Source of the DNA: Candidatus Chloroploca asiatica
GTDB taxonomy: Bacteria; Chloroflexota; Chloroflexia; Chloroflexales; Chloroflexaceae
Length of the DNA: 64,000 nucleotides
Direction: 5' to 3'
Assembly (NCBI RefSeq): GCF_002532075.1
Contig: NZ_LYXE01000182.1
Span: 62,001 to 126,000 of the forward strand
The first letter of the stretch is position 1, and each line of letters begins with the position of its first letter. Shown here piece after piece: positions 41,879 to 51,517 of this stretch. The notes beneath the pieces are model-generated. The model ran no database searches. It had not been told where the DNA came from and saw only the letters and a program-made list of their open reading frames with translations. The position numbers and the translations under genes are program-made.

Positions 41879-42811
41879 CTATCCCTCACCAAGCGCTTTG
41901 CGCTTTGCTTCAACAAAATGGCGTTGTTCCAGCCGGATGCTGTTGGTAAGGCGACTGATCGTCGCACTCTCTTCGCTGCTGATGCCGCCCTCGGCGGCGG
42001 CAACGGCAAAGAGCGCATCAAGAAAGCGGACACGCTCGGCAATCGTGGTACGCTGGGCAAATTCGTAGGTCATGACATAGGGGTCAAGTTGATCATCGGC
42101 GCTTTCAGCGAGGGCGACCTCGGCGACCAACTCGGCGCGTTCGTGGCTGATCTCCCAGCCATGCTTGAGGGCGGTCACGATCCGCGTGCGCTCGGCCTCG
42201 CTGACAGGGGTTTCGACGTGGGCAATGGTGGCGAGGATGCCCCCGGCAAGCGCTAGTTTGCGCGCCTCGTCGGGCGGAATGCCCAGGTCTTCTTCGGGGG
42301 CTTTGCCGAGGCGGACACGCACCCCATAATAGACACGATTGTTGAGAAACTCATCGAGATGCTGTTCGCGATTGGGGCCACGGGCTTTGATACCAAAGGT
42401 ACGCCGCAAGAGCGCCCCCATCCCGGCGAGCGGGCCGGCATCGGCTCGCATGACCGCCTGACGAATCTCATCGCCGACAGTTCGCTCTTCTTCGGTGACA
42501 ACCCGATCAGCGGCGAGCAGGCGATCAAGGGCCTCGAGCGCGAGCGTACGATCAGCCGGGCCACGCAGGTTGGCGGCGAGTTCTTCGAGCAAGCGGGTGC
42601 GCTCCTCGGCGCCAATCGGCGAATAGAGGTAGATATCGAGCTGCGCCCAGTCCTGCATCGTCAGACTCATCTCGTCGGAACCGACGTTCTGGCCCATTTC
42701 GGCCAGGAGATTTTTGAGGCTGTTGACCTCATCAAGCGCGAGTTCACCGTCGGCCCAGGCCGCAGCGATAATGACTTTGGCAAGCGCCATTGCCAGCGGA
42801 GATTTTGCCAT
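41879..42811 (-). CDS. TerB-family protein with two TerB-like domains
   Basis: 310 residues, all helical. An N-terminal TerB unit is seen at ALAKVIIAAAWADGELALDE through about residue 140, with the acidic metal-site helix DGELALDEVNSLKNLL. A second unit near the C-terminus contains ALFAVAAAEGGISSEESATI. TerB domains bind divalent metal through acidic residues and occur in tellurite-resistance and membrane-stress systems; their activity is unknown. No ter operon is present, and the neighbours are an acyl-CoA synthetase and an M14 peptidase. Soluble. Confidence 0.78.
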   Translation of the reverse strand: MAKSPLAMALAKVIIAAAWADGELALDEVNSLKNLLAEMGQNVGSDEMSLTMQDWAQLDIYLYSPIGAEERTRLLEELAANLRGPADRTLALEALDRLLAADRVVTEEERTVGDEIRQAVMRADAGPLAGMGALLRRTFGIKARGPNREQHLDEFLNNRVYYGVRVRLGKAPEEDLGIPPDEARKLALAGGILATIAHVETPVSEAERTRIVTALKHGWEISHERAELVAEVALAESADDQLDPYVMTYEFAQRTTIAERVRFLDALFAVAAAEGGISSEESATISRLTNSIRLEQRHFVEAKRKALGEG

Positions 42812-42821
42812 GCAACGTTCC

Positions 42822-44528
42822 TTATGCTGTCTTCATTGCGGCGGCGTCGAAAAGGCCGAGTTCCTCGATGCTTTGCCGTCGCATCAAGAATTTCTGGATC
42901 TTGCCGGTCACCGTCATCGGAAAGGTCTCAACAAACTTGACATAACGAGGGATCTTGAAGTGAGCAATCTGGCCCTGACAAAAGGCACGGATCTCTTCTT
43001 CATCAGCGGTCACACCGGGCTTCAGTTTCACCCAGGCCATGATCTCTTCGCCGTAGCGACGGTCGGGCACCCCGATCACCTGGACATCGCTGATCTTGGG
43101 ATGGGTATAGAGAAACTCTTCGATTTCGCGGGGATAGACATTCTCGCCGCCGCGAATGATCATATCCTTGATGCGCCCGACAATATTAATATACCCCTCT
43201 TCGTCCATGACCGCCAGATCGCCGGTATGCATCCAGCCAGCACGGTCAAGCGCTTTGTGCGTCGCCTCGTCGTTGTTCCAATACCCGAGCATCACACTAT
43301 ACCCACGGGTACAGAGCTCACCGGTCTCCCCACGCGGCACGATCCGCCCGCTACCGGGATCGATGATCTTGACTTCGACGTGCGGATGGACCTGCCCCAC
43401 GGTACTGACCTGTTTTTCGAGCGGGGCACCAATGCGGGTCTGCGTACTGACCGGACTGGTCTCGGTCATGCCGTAGCAGATCTCGACATCGTGCATATGC
43501 ATCACCGACTGCACCTGGCGCATCACTTCGACCGGGCAGGGCGACCCAGCCATCACCCCGGTGCGCAGGCTGGTGAGATCGAAGCGCTTGAAGTCGGGAT
43601 GCTCAAGCTCGGCGATGAACATCGTCGGCACGCCATAGAGCGCCGTCGCCCGCTCGGTCTCGACGGCCTGTAAAACGGCCAGCGGCTCGAAGCCTTCACT
43701 CGGATAGATCATCGTCGCCCCGTGGGTAAGACAGCCCAGGTTGCCCATTACCATGCCAAAACAGTGGTAAAGGGGCACTGGAATAACAAGGCGATCTTGC
43801 TCGGTGAAGCCCATCAATTCGGCGACAAAATAGCCGTTATTGAGGATATTGTGATGGCTCAGCGTGGCCCCTTTGGGGTAGCCAGTTGTCCCCGAGGTGT
43901 ACTGGATATTGATCGGATCGTCAAACTGCTGTTCGCCCTGACGGATCTGCAGGTCTTCGGGCCTAACCTGCTCAGCGGCAGCCAGCAGATCGGCCCAGGT
44001 CAGCATCCCAGGTGAGCGTTGGTCACCGAGGCGCACGACCATCTGAAGCTCGGGGAGGCGGGCCGCTTGCACCTGCCCTGGTGAAGCCTCATTCAATTCA
44101 GGCACCAGTTCATACATTATCGCAGCATAGTCACTGGTGCGAAACTGAGGCGCAATGATGATCATCCGACACCCGGACTGACTCAGGGCATATTCGAGCT
44201 CGTGGAGACGGTAGGACGGGTTGATATTGACCAGAATCAGGCCAGCTTTGGCCGTCGCAAACTGGGTAATCGCCCATTCGGCGCGATTCGGGGCCCAGAT
44301 CCCGACCCGATCACCTTTGACCAGGCCGAGCGCCATCAAGCCACGCGCACAACGATCAACCTCGGTTTTGAGCTCAGCATAGGTATACCGTAACCCCTGC
44401 GCACAGCAGACCAGGGCTTCGTTCGCGGGAAACCGCGCCGCAATGCGATCAAAACACGCCCCAATCGTCTCACCGAGCAGCGGCTGTGAACTCGTCCCAC
44501 TGACATAGCTCCCCTGCGTTGTCTCCAT
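42822..44528 (-). CDS. Acyl-CoA synthetase (AMP-binding, medium/long-chain type)
   Basis: 568 residues from the ATG at 44528, which has a GGAG ribosome site. It is of the ANL superfamily: P-loop-like motif [34 protein letters not shown], the adenine-binding [10 protein letters not shown], hinge aspartate region [40 protein letters not shown] and the C-terminal catalytic lysine in [14 protein letters not shown]. This is the fatty-acid activating subgroup: it forms acyl-AMP and then acyl-CoA for beta-oxidation or lipid synthesis. The start lies close to the end of the upstream coiled-coil gene. Confidence 0.93.
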   Translation of the reverse strand: METTQGSYVSGTSSQPLLGETIGACFDRIAARFPANEALVCCAQGLRYTYAELKTEVDRCARGLMALGLVKGDRVGIWAPNRAEWAITQFATAKAGLILVNINPSYRLHELEYALSQSGCRMIIIAPQFRTSDYAAIMYELVPELNEASPGQVQAARLPELQMVVRLGDQRSPGMLTWADLLAAAEQVRPEDLQIRQGEQQFDDPINIQYTSGTTGYPKGATLSHHNILNNGYFVAELMGFTEQDRLVIPVPLYHCFGMVMGNLGCLTHGATMIYPSEGFEPLAVLQAVETERATALYGVPTMFIAELEHPDFKRFDLTSLRTGVMAGSPCPVEVMRQVQSVMHMHDVEICYGMTETSPVSTQTRIGAPLEKQVSTVGQVHPHVEVKIIDPGSGRIVPRGETGELCTRGYSVMLGYWNNDEATHKALDRAGWMHTGDLAVMDEEGYINIVGRIKDMIIRGGENVYPREIEEFLYTHPKISDVQVIGVPDRRYGEEIMAWVKLKPGVTADEEEIRAFCQGQIAHFKIPRYVKFVETFPMTVTGKIQKFLMRRQSIEELGLFDAAAMKTA

Positions 44529-44599
44529 AAGCTCCTCTGCTTGGCTCTTCTGACGTATACGGGCAACCCTGCCCCTCATCAGCCGCGTTCGACTTGTGT

Positions 44600-46369
44600 T
44601 TACCAACCGCCGCCGGAACGCCCACCACCAAAGCTACCGCCGGAACGCCCGCCACCAAAGCTGCCACCCGAACGCCCGCCGCTTCCCCAGCCGCTACTCC
44701 CGCGACTCGAGCTACTGCTCCAACTCCCCGAGCCACCCCAGCCACCGCGTCGGCCGGTGCCCATGATGATCACAGGGCCAAGACCACCACCGCCACCCGA
44801 GGGGCGTGAGGTATGTTTACGGATCTCATTGGCAGCTTCCCGGGCTTCTTGGGCAATCGCCTTGGCCTCCTCGATCGTTCGTTTCAGTTCTTCCTCGCCG
44901 GTAATCGGCAGGCGGATTTTATCAAAACGGGCACGGGCCTGCGTGACTTGCTTTTTTGCCCCCGATGGCGCACGCTTGCCAGCCTGTTGCGCCAGGCGTT
45001 CGGCTTCTTCCAACGCGGTGCGCGCCTCAGTCAGGGCGCTATTGAGATCGGTACGCAACTGTTCGAGGCGTTCGGTATCGGCGAGCGCCGCTTGATAGAC
45101 CACGCCACTCTCGGACTGGACATAACTATAGGCTTCAAGGGCCTCTTTGAAGGCTTGGCGACGTCGTTCTTCTTCCCAGGTTCCGGCCTGCTTATGGGCC
45201 TGCTGGGCCTTTTCAAAGCGTTGCACCAGGCCTTTGACAGACGCGGTGGTAGCAGGCTGAATATCATTGCCATGCAGATTGATAAAGCGAGCGATCTTAT
45301 TGATCTCGCCACTGACGAGTGGCCCGAGTTTCTCGACCTGTTGACGGAGTTTCTCCATCGACTCGGCCTCGCCGCGTGCGGCGGCGAGCGCTGCATCAGC
45401 CAGGCGATCGGCCGTGGTGGCGGCGGTCGCGAGGCGCAACCAATCTGGTTTCGCCTGGGCAGCCTCTTGCTGCGCCACGGCAAAGTGCTGCGAAGCCTCG
45501 TGCAACTGTTGCTCGGGGGCTTTGCTAACATCGGGATCGTTGGCCTTGACAAAGGCGAGGCCCGCCTCGATGCTGCGTTCGGCCTCTTCCAGCAACTCAC
45601 GCGCTGAAGCACGGGCCGTTTCGAGATCCTGCAGGCGAGTCATGATCGCCTCAATCAACTGATCGACATAGGTGAGTTCCTGATCGGCGGCATCAAGTTG
45701 CTCGCTAGCCGCCACAAACGCCTGCACCTCCATCGCATTCTGCTCTTGGGCGCGTTCCCAGTGTTCGTGGGCGCGGTCGGCAGCCGCCTCGGCCTCGCTG
45801 CCATTGCCCCGAATATCGCTCCAGCTACTTTCGGCGAATTCGTCCACCTGATCAAACGCCTCGTGGCCCTCGACAATCTTGCGGGCGGTCGCCTCACCAC
45901 GGGCCTGGATCGCCGTGAGACGGGCAGCATTGGCGGCCCGGAGCGCGGGTGCGCCGCTGCCCGAGGCAACGGCCTGGGTGAGTTTCGCCTGAGCCATGCC
46001 CAATTGATCGCGTGCAGTATCGTACTGCTGAGATTGGAGCGCATCGGCAGCTGAACCGAGCGCCGTTTCGGTCAACGCGAGCGCCTCGTGCATCAGATCG
46101 AGGCGATAGCCCGCGGCGAGCACCGCCTCGGCGGCAGTACGTTCAGCGGCCATATCGGCCAGAATACCGGCGAACTGGTTCACCAGCGCGATTAAAACGT
46201 GCGCTTGTTCCGACGCTACCCTAGCGGCTGCCGTCGCTTCTGGAGCCTGATACGACTTCATTGCGGCGGTTGCCCGTGCAACCTCTGTCCTAATCGGGGC
46301 GAGGGCGGCCTCAGGATCGGCAATCGCATCGCCCAGAATCGCAAGACGGTTGGTAGCGTCGGTCAGGCT
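44600..46369 (-). CDS. Coiled-coil, glycine/serine-tailed C-terminal part of a TPM-domain protein, -1 frame
   Basis: 589 codons that continue the TPM gene in the -1 frame. The first in-frame ATG is only at 46261 and has no ribosome site, while open, coil-like coding sequence ([18 protein letters not shown]) extends back to an A7 run at 46369-46375. Most of the region is long alpha-helical coiled coil with heptads rich in Ala, Glu and Gln. The last 60 residues are a low-complexity Gly/Ser/Arg tail ([14 protein letters not shown], then [12 protein letters not shown] repeats). Coils continue smoothly from the preceding frame (EQLRRDLDEQARLAQEELDR). A frameshift, transcriptional slippage or sequencing error at the A7 would give one 915-residue protein. 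Confidence 0.7.
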   Translation of the reverse strand, partial: SLTDATNRLAILGDAIADPEAALAPIRTEVARATAAMKSYQAPEATAAARVASEQAHVLIALVNQFAGILADMAAERTAAEAVLAAGYRLDLMHEALALTETALGSAADALQSQQYDTARDQLGMAQAKLTQAVASGSGAPALRAANAARLTAIQARGEATARKIVEGHEAFDQVDEFAESSWSDIRGNGSEAEAAADRAHEHWERAQEQNAMEVQAFVAASEQLDAADQELTYVDQLIEAIMTRLQDLETARASARELLEEAERSIEAGLAFVKANDPDVSKAPEQQLHEASQHFAVAQQEAAQAKPDWLRLATAATTADRLADAALAAARGEAESMEKLRQQVEKLGPLVSGEINKIARFINLHGNDIQPATTASVKGLVQRFEKAQQAHKQAGTWEEERRRQAFKEALEAYSYVQSESGVVYQAALADTERLEQLRTDLNSALTEARTALEEAERLAQQAGKRAPSGAKKQVTQARARFDKIRLPITGEEELKRTIEEAKAIAQEAREAANEIRKHTSRPSGGGGGLGPVIIMGTGRRGGWGGSGSWSSSSSRGSSGWGSGGRSGGSFGGGRSGGSFGGGRSGGGW

Positions 46370-47346
46370 TTTTTTGCGCGGTCGAGTTCCTCCTGCGCCA
46401 GACGCGCCTGTTCATCGAGGTCACGGCGGAGCTGTTCAACGACAGCTAGTTCATCGCTAACCGTATCGCAGGCGACACTCACCTGATCGTATTGCACGGC
46501 AGCCTCTTCAAGCTGCGCATTGCTTGGTTTTTCGTGACGATCGAGTTGTTCACCGGTTTCTTTGAAGGTTTGCTGCGCCTTGACAAAATTGGCTACCACG
46601 GCTTTTTGGAGCGTCGCAAGGCGGTTGACATCCGCTTTGGCATAGGAGACCGCATCAAACTTCGCCTTATCGTCAGCGTTACGGAAGCGCTGGCCGAGAT
46701 CGGTGATCTTGAGACTAGCGGCCTCGCGGGCGTCCTTCAGCCGTTGCTGAGCAGCAGCACGGGCCTGCGCAGTACGACGGCGGCGCGTAAACGCAAAAGC
46801 CCCGGCCCCAGCAGCGGCGAGACCACCAACACCGAGCACAACTGGCGTTGGATCAAAATTGACGGTTGTGCCACCACCGGGTGTCGGCGGATTCACGATC
46901 GCATTCTCGATCGCCCCGAGCGCACTCACCACGCCACCGGTAAAATCGCCGGCCGAGAGACCAGGGTTTAGTTCAGTTCTGCGGATCGCATCAGCATTCT
47001 CATTGATCCCAAGCGCACGGGCCCAATCATCGCCATAGGCGATCTCGCTATACGGTGGGTTCTCGGCCACATAGATCGCGATCAACGCATTGAGCATCGT
47101 CCCATCGGGACGCCCAACACCATCATCGATCATGCGTTCGGTAAAATCGTCGGCGTCACCATTGGGCACAATATAGACCGCAACGGTAGCCCCGCGATTC
47201 AGCAATGGACGCGCTGCCTGCTCAACCTCGCCACGATTCAGGCGCCCGCCTGGATCGGTAATGAGCACGCGTCCTTGGGCAAAAGCTGGAACAGCAAGGA
47301 GCAGAAGCAAGGCAAGTACTGCTCCTAGCCGAAGAAAATGACGCAC
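46363..47346 (-). CDS. TPM-domain secreted/membrane protein, N-terminal part (zero frame)
   Basis: 327 residues from the GTG at 47346, chosen because a GGGAGG site lies 8 bases upstream and a clean signal peptide follows (LRLGAVLALLLLLAVPAFAQ). A TPM domain covers about 25-145: GGRLNRGEVEQAARPLLNRG, GDADDFTERMIDDGVGRPDG and ALIAIYVAENPPYSEIAYGD. A Pro/Gly linker, a membrane helix (VVLGVGGLAAAGAGAFAF) and a basic stop-transfer RRRR follow, then cytoplasmic coiled coil. TPM domains act in photosystem II repair in plants and are envelope proteins of unknown role in bacteria. The frame ends at a TGA directly after GCA AAA AAA GCC, which contains a slippery A AAA AAA heptamer. Confidence 0.8.
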   Translation of the reverse strand: MRHFLRLGAVLALLLLLAVPAFAQGRVLITDPGGRLNRGEVEQAARPLLNRGATVAVYIVPNGDADDFTERMIDDGVGRPDGTMLNALIAIYVAENPPYSEIAYGDDWARALGINENADAIRRTELNPGLSAGDFTGGVVSALGAIENAIVNPPTPGGGTTVNFDPTPVVLGVGGLAAAGAGAFAFTRRRRTAQARAAAQQRLKDAREAASLKITDLGQRFRNADDKAKFDAVSYAKADVNRLATLQKAVVANFVKAQQTFKETGEQLDRHEKPSNAQLEEAAVQYDQVSVACDTVSDELAVVEQLRRDLDEQARLAQEELDRAKKA

Positions 47347-47494
47347 AACACTATCCCTCCCCACAATGGCTACGACTTCTTTCTTGTGCATAAGATTATA
47401 GCATGGGGGGCTGGCCTCATCCGCATGATTAGTGGGCCAACATAAATCCGCAGCGATGCTTCGCTCAGCATGACAAGGTTGGGTAGGTATATGC

Positions 47495-47881
47495 TTAACG
47501 CTTGTCCTCGTCGTCCTCGTCGCCCTCGTCGTCCTCGTCGCCCTCGTCGCCCTCGTCGTCCTCGTCGTCGTCCTCGTCGCCCCAATACTCGGACTCATCT
47601 ACCATATTGTACTTTTCAGCGACCTTTGGGTCTGTGGTCACCAGCTGTGCGTAGTCGTCGCCGATGCCACCTTCGTCCTCAAGGACAACTCCATCCCTTC
47701 GCATTTGATCGAGCTCATCGGCTGCGGCTCGCAACATGTTAATCATGTCCTCAATGGTTTTCGCGTCAGCGGTTAGCCATTTATTGCGCCAGGTGGAAAT
47801 GTAGCGCTTCCTTGACGCTCCCCATAGCTCCTTGTCCCGATTCATGTTGTGCGGGTCAGAGTGGTCATGAATCTCGTTCAT
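47495..47881 (-). CDS. Small unknown protein with a long acidic tail
   Basis: 128 residues from the ATG at 47881, nine bases after a GGAG site. The first 90 residues are hydrophilic and probably helical (WRNKWLTADAKTIEDMINML, AADELDQMRRDGVVLED). The end is an Asp/Glu/Gly run encoded by an imperfect GAC-GAG trinucleotide repeat at 47497-47580, which could vary in length by slippage. No family was recognised. It lies between thyX and the TPM gene, both also on the minus strand. Confidence 0.55.
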   Translation of the reverse strand: MNEIHDHSDPHNMNRDKELWGASRKRYISTWRNKWLTADAKTIEDMINMLRAAADELDQMRRDGVVLEDEGGIGDDYAQLVTTDPKVAEKYNMVDESEYWGDEDDDEDDEGDEGDEDDEGDEDDEDKR

Positions 47882-47947
47882 GTTTACATTCTCCAAGAAT
47901 CAAACCTCGGCTGACGAACGTCTGCCTGTATCGACGACAAGAACACC

Positions 47948-49573
47948 CTACCCCTCCTGCGCCTGGCGTTTCTGATCGAGGCGCTGCTCGGCGGTGAGCC
48001 GCTCTAGGCCATAGTCGTTCTGATCGACAAAGTGCATGCCTTGGGCAAGCGCCGGGTGGACAGCGCTGATTTCGCGAAACATCGCCTGGGCGACCTGCCG
48101 ATAGGAGGGATGCCCCTGGCGTGCGCTCCGCAGTTCGATCAGGTGATAGGCCTCGCGCACATTCAATTTGATCCGCCAGCGCACGCGAAAGCTGAAAGGA
48201 ACCGCATACTGGGCTTCGTGCGGAAACTCGGCTTGCATGGCGACGCAGACCTCGGCGGCCTGTTGCAAGGCGGCCCGGTACGTAGCGGCCACCCCAACCG
48301 CTTCAAGCTCGGACGGCACGACAAACCCATGCGCTACCGTGAAGCGCTGGCGTTCCTGGGTCAGCACCCGGTGGCGCTGAAGATCGCGGTACGCACCGAT
48401 GTCCGCCAGGATATCAAAGCTGTAGTACGGCTCTTCAAACGCCCGTCCGGGACGATGAAAGCGGCTCGCACGCTCGCCGAGAGCGGCCTCAATCAGGGCA
48501 ACCCGCTCGGCCTCGGGCATTGCCTCAACTCGTTCCTGTATGGCCGTGAGTGGCAGATCCAGGTGAGGATAGAGGATCGCCGCCACGGTCTTCGCTTCAG
48601 CCTGGGGGTCATAGTCAACGAGCCGAACCGCCACATCGCCCTGGGATGCTTGAGGGAGATCGATGCGAGCGGCGATGGCGCCGACGCGCTCGCGGATCGC
48701 CGCCATGTAGTCTGCATAGGCGCGACCACGGTCGCCTTTAGAGCGCTTCACAAAGGCCGGAATCACCAGATCCAGCTCGGCCTGCATCGCCTGGCCGAGT
48801 TGCTGCGTCTCGGCGAACGGGGTGGCGGCAAGCTTGGTGAGCAGATACTCGAAGGCGCGGCCATTGCCAAAGAGCCCCACATTGGTGCGGGTCGCCATCG
48901 GCAGCAGGCCACGCAGCAGGTCGAAGGCTTTCGCCTGCGTCGCGCTGGCGTAGGCACGCTGCGACGTCGCCGGGTCACGAGGAAACTGGGTCTGCACCCA
49001 CGCCTGCACCGGGGCAAGCAGCGCACTGTAGGTGCGGAACAGATGATCCATCGCGTCGGTGAAGCGTGCGGCATAGGGTGAGGCCATCAGGGCTGGCTCG
49101 CGCAGGTAGGCGTAACCCTCAGGCCCCTGCTGATCGAAGCGGACATAACGGGTCGACTTTTCGAGCGGCGAGAGGCCAAGCCGACTATCTTCAAGCACCT
49201 TCGCAGCGATATTGCTCACGCCCTCGCAGGCAAGGTGGGCACCACCGAGTTCAGCGACCGAATCGTCACCGTAGCCGACCAGCACCCGCTCGTAGAAAGC
49301 CTCGGCCTGCTTGACGGCCACTAGTTGCGCCGCGGGGTCATTGTCGGCCCCGGCGACGATCAAATGGAAACCCGACTCGGGCGCGCTGATAAACTCATCA
49401 AGCAAGAGACGGCGCAGACTTTTGGTACTCCGACTATAGCGTGAGAAGAGCGCGCCCTTGACCACCTCGGGAAGATTGCGCAAGCAAAAGATGGGACGCT
49501 CGGTATTGGTTACAAAGGGCTGGAGCAGCGCGATCTCCTCTGCGGTAAAGCGCTCGGCATTAGGCTCAAACAT
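47948..49573 (-). CDS. Tandem-domain ThyX-like flavin-dependent thymidylate synthase
   Basis: 541 residues from the ATG at 49573, with a GGAG site. It is about twice the length of classical ThyX (220-260). The N-terminal half contains a ThyX-like domain with YSRSTKSLRRLLLDEF, GYGDDSVAELGGAHLA and SPLEKSTRYV. The C-terminal half contains a second domain with the diagnostic RHRxxTxxxxR motif in YRDLQRHRVLTQERQRF and LNVREAYHLIELRSARQGH. Only the second half has a good copy of the flavin/dUMP motif, so the first may be structural. ThyX makes dTMP from dUMP with FAD and methylene-tetrahydrofolate. Whether this form is active is not certain from sequence. Confidence 0.82.
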   Translation of the reverse strand: MFEPNAERFTAEEIALLQPFVTNTERPIFCLRNLPEVVKGALFSRYSRSTKSLRRLLLDEFISAPESGFHLIVAGADNDPAAQLVAVKQAEAFYERVLVGYGDDSVAELGGAHLACEGVSNIAAKVLEDSRLGLSPLEKSTRYVRFDQQGPEGYAYLREPALMASPYAARFTDAMDHLFRTYSALLAPVQAWVQTQFPRDPATSQRAYASATQAKAFDLLRGLLPMATRTNVGLFGNGRAFEYLLTKLAATPFAETQQLGQAMQAELDLVIPAFVKRSKGDRGRAYADYMAAIRERVGAIAARIDLPQASQGDVAVRLVDYDPQAEAKTVAAILYPHLDLPLTAIQERVEAMPEAERVALIEAALGERASRFHRPGRAFEEPYYSFDILADIGAYRDLQRHRVLTQERQRFTVAHGFVVPSELEAVGVAATYRAALQQAAEVCVAMQAEFPHEAQYAVPFSFRVRWRIKLNVREAYHLIELRSARQGHPSYRQVAQAMFREISAVHPALAQGMHFVDQNDYGLERLTAEQRLDQKRQAQEG

Positions 49574-49742
49574 CAAGTGGCTCCTGATATAGTCTGTCAA
49601 GGAAGTTTCCCGATAGTTTGTCACCCTGAGCGCAGCGAAGGGTCTCATGCGTTTAGATGGCAGAGATGCTTCGCTGCACTCAGCATGACACACGACTCAA
49701 GGTATTGACTCTAGAGCATTGTACCGCACCTGGGAATTGCGT

Positions 49743-49797
49743 CAGGGCTACGCTGAAAATGGGGGAACTTGGTTCCCCCATTTTCAGCGTAGCCCTG
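49743..49797. other. Perfect 26-bp hairpin in a divergent intergenic region
   Basis: Stem 49743-49768 with 49772-49797 and TTG loop. It lies between the thyX start (minus) and the promoter of the BCD leader (plus). The 49574-49742 stretch upstream contains GATGCTTCGCT/CAGCATGAC repeat copies that recur near 47455. Confidence 0.7.
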
Positions 49798-49822
49798 GGA
49801 AATGCGTACGAAGCACACAGAC

Positions 49823-49849
49823 TGGACATTGCAAAAAGTATGCTATAAT
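49823..49849 (+). promoter_or_regulatory. Predicted extended -10 promoter
   Basis: TATAAT (49844-49849) preceded by TGC, with a weak -35 TGGACA (49823-49828) at a 15-base spacing. The sequence TATGCTATAAT is identical to that of the tRNA-Asn promoter. The predicted start is near 49856. Confidence 0.55.
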
Positions 49850-49855
49850 CCACGC

Positions 49856-50006
49856 TATTGTCATCTGTACTTATTCAGCCCCGATAGTCTCGCGGTGACC
49901 CGCTGGCCTGGATGTCAGGGCGTAAAGTGCATGCCTCTGAGCACCCGTAGTCGCTTGGGCTGTAGGGTGTTGTCTAGCCCCGGTTCTCGCAAGAGACCGG
50001 TTTTTT
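49856..50006 (+). ncRNA. Structured leader or small RNA ending in an intrinsic terminator
   Basis: About 150 nucleotides from the predicted start to a T6 run. Visible stems: GCGG/CCGC (49892-49903), CCTG/CAGG (49907-49919), GTGC/GCAC (49927-49944), GGGCT/AGCCC (49957-49980), then a terminator stem with a GCAA loop (49980-50000) and TTTTTT. It ends 33 bases before the BCD transporter start. It could be an independent small RNA or an attenuator/riboswitch for the transporter operon. No known RNA family was recognised; cobalamin, TPP, SAM, c-di-GMP and SRP signatures are absent. Confidence 0.45.
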
Positions 50007-50038
50007 CCGATCTATTTGCAATCTATCATTGAGGAACA

Positions 50039-51511
50039 GTGCATCATGCCCGAAGAGTCACTCATCGGCTGCCTGATGCCTTGTTCTTCGCTGGGTACCT
50101 ACCATACATGGGTCGGATGGACACCGGCCCAAACTCCAAGAAATGGAGGGGTTCCGTGGGGTTTCTACGCTTCTGGTTCAAGACAATCCGCCTCTCGATC
50201 GCCCGTATTGGAGCAGGTTGGATGTTCGCCCTGCTGACGTTTAACTTCAACCGCGTTTCTATTGCCGATCTCGGTGCGCTTGCGGTTGTCGTTACGTCAC
50301 TGATCGGCTTGCATCACTTCATCTCCTTCTTTCAGGTCTACTGGGGTCGTTTTGCTGATCGCTATGCACTTTTTGGCTATCGGCGCACGCCCTACATCTT
50401 CCTCAGCGGCATGGGCGCTTCGCTCATCTTTCTCTTGCTTCCCTCAATTGCGGTTGGTCTTGGCGAGCGGAGCCTGGCGGCGACCTTCGAGGCCCTCCTC
50501 TTGATTGGTTTTTTTGGGGTTGCGATGGCAATGAATGGTAGTGCCTCGAATGCCCTGATGGCCGAAGTTACTACAGAAAAAGAGCGTGGCGGGGTTGTTG
50601 CCGTGGTCTGGGCCGCCATCATCCTGAGCGGAATCATCACGGCAGTGGTAGCGGGACAGATGATGCCCAACTATGACCCCGAGGCGATGCAGCGCCTTTA
50701 CAACCTCACGCCTGCGGTGGTCTTCATCACAACCTTTCTCGGTATCATTGGGATGGAGCGCCGCATTACACCGGAGGAGCAAGCCACATTGCTTGCTACG
50801 CAGCCTGACATGTCGGCCTCACCGCTGAGCACCTTCCGGATCGCACGTAATCTGATGAGTTCGAATCCGCATGTGCGGGCCTTCTTCTTTTTCGTGCTGC
50901 TTGCGGTGATGGGCATCTTCCTTCAGGACGCAATCCTTGAACCCTTCGGCGCGGAAGTCTTTGGGATGAACCAGAAGGAAACCGCCGCCTTCCAGCAGTC
51001 CTGGGGAGGTGGGGCCTTGCTTGGCATCTTCCTTATGGGGATCATTTCATCCTACACATCGCTCAGCAAAAAGACCATTGCGACGCTGGGTGGGCTGATG
51101 GTGGCGATCGGCTTGCTGGCGGTTGCTGGCGCTGGTCTAACGCACCAGGCTGCGCTGATCACCCCGGCGTTGCTGGTGATTGGTCTTGGCGTCGGCTTCT
51201 TTGATGTCGGTGCCCTCTCGATGATGATGGATATGACCATCGAGGGTCAGGCTGGGCTGTATATGGGCCTCTGGGGGATGGCGCAAGGCCTCGGAACCGG
51301 TTTTGCCAATATCCTCAGTGGGGCGTTGCATACCGGACTCATCGAGACGGGCCTACTTTCTGAGGCGATGGGCTATGCGGTTATCTTTGGCTTCGAAGCC
51401 GTTGCGATGCTACTTGCCATTGGCCTCTTGCGCAGCATTAGTATTCAGGAGTTCAAAGGCCTGACGCGATCTGATATTAGTGCCGCGCTGGCGATGGATA
51501 CGGCAGGATAA
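50039..51511 (+). CDS. BCD-family MFS transporter (PucC/LhaA-like)
   Basis: 490 residues from the GTG at 50039, which follows a GAGGAAC site. Homology proper begins near FLRFWFKTIRLSIARIGAGW, so ATG 50111 or 50120 may be the real start. There are twelve predicted membrane helices. Family marks are RIGAGWMFALLTFNFNRVSI, HHFISFFQVYWGRFADRY, GYRRTPYIFLSGMGASL and VGALSMMMDMTIEGQAGLYM. PucC/LhaA proteins aid assembly of light-harvesting and bacteriochlorophyll complexes in the membrane. This is the best evidence that the organism is phototrophic, but some relatives occur in non-phototrophs. A structured leader precedes it and a small membrane protein follows after 6 bases. Confidence 0.85.
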   Translation: MHHARRVTHRLPDALFFAGYLPYMGRMDTGPNSKKWRGSVGFLRFWFKTIRLSIARIGAGWMFALLTFNFNRVSIADLGALAVVVTSLIGLHHFISFFQVYWGRFADRYALFGYRRTPYIFLSGMGASLIFLLLPSIAVGLGERSLAATFEALLLIGFFGVAMAMNGSASNALMAEVTTEKERGGVVAVVWAAIILSGIITAVVAGQMMPNYDPEAMQRLYNLTPAVVFITTFLGIIGMERRITPEEQATLLATQPDMSASPLSTFRIARNLMSSNPHVRAFFFFVLLAVMGIFLQDAILEPFGAEVFGMNQKETAAFQQSWGGGALLGIFLMGIISSYTSLSKKTIATLGGLMVAIGLLAVAGAGLTHQAALITPALLVIGLGVGFFDVGALSMMMDMTIEGQAGLYMGLWGMAQGLGTGFANILSGALHTGLIETGLLSEAMGYAVIFGFEAVAMLLAIGLLRSISIQEFKGLTRSDISAALAMDTAG

Positions 51512-51517
51512 GCTCAA

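Noticed and set aside
44600-46261. Independent gene beginning at the ATG at 46261
   Set aside because: There is no ribosome site, and coding-like coiled-coil sequence extends upstream in the same frame to the A7 run, so it is treated as the continuation of the TPM gene.
50046-50237. Alternative 64-codon ORF overlapping the start of the BCD transporter
   Set aside because: It shares the ribosome site region but is out of frame with the transporter and shows no homology; a leader peptide cannot be excluded but is not supported.
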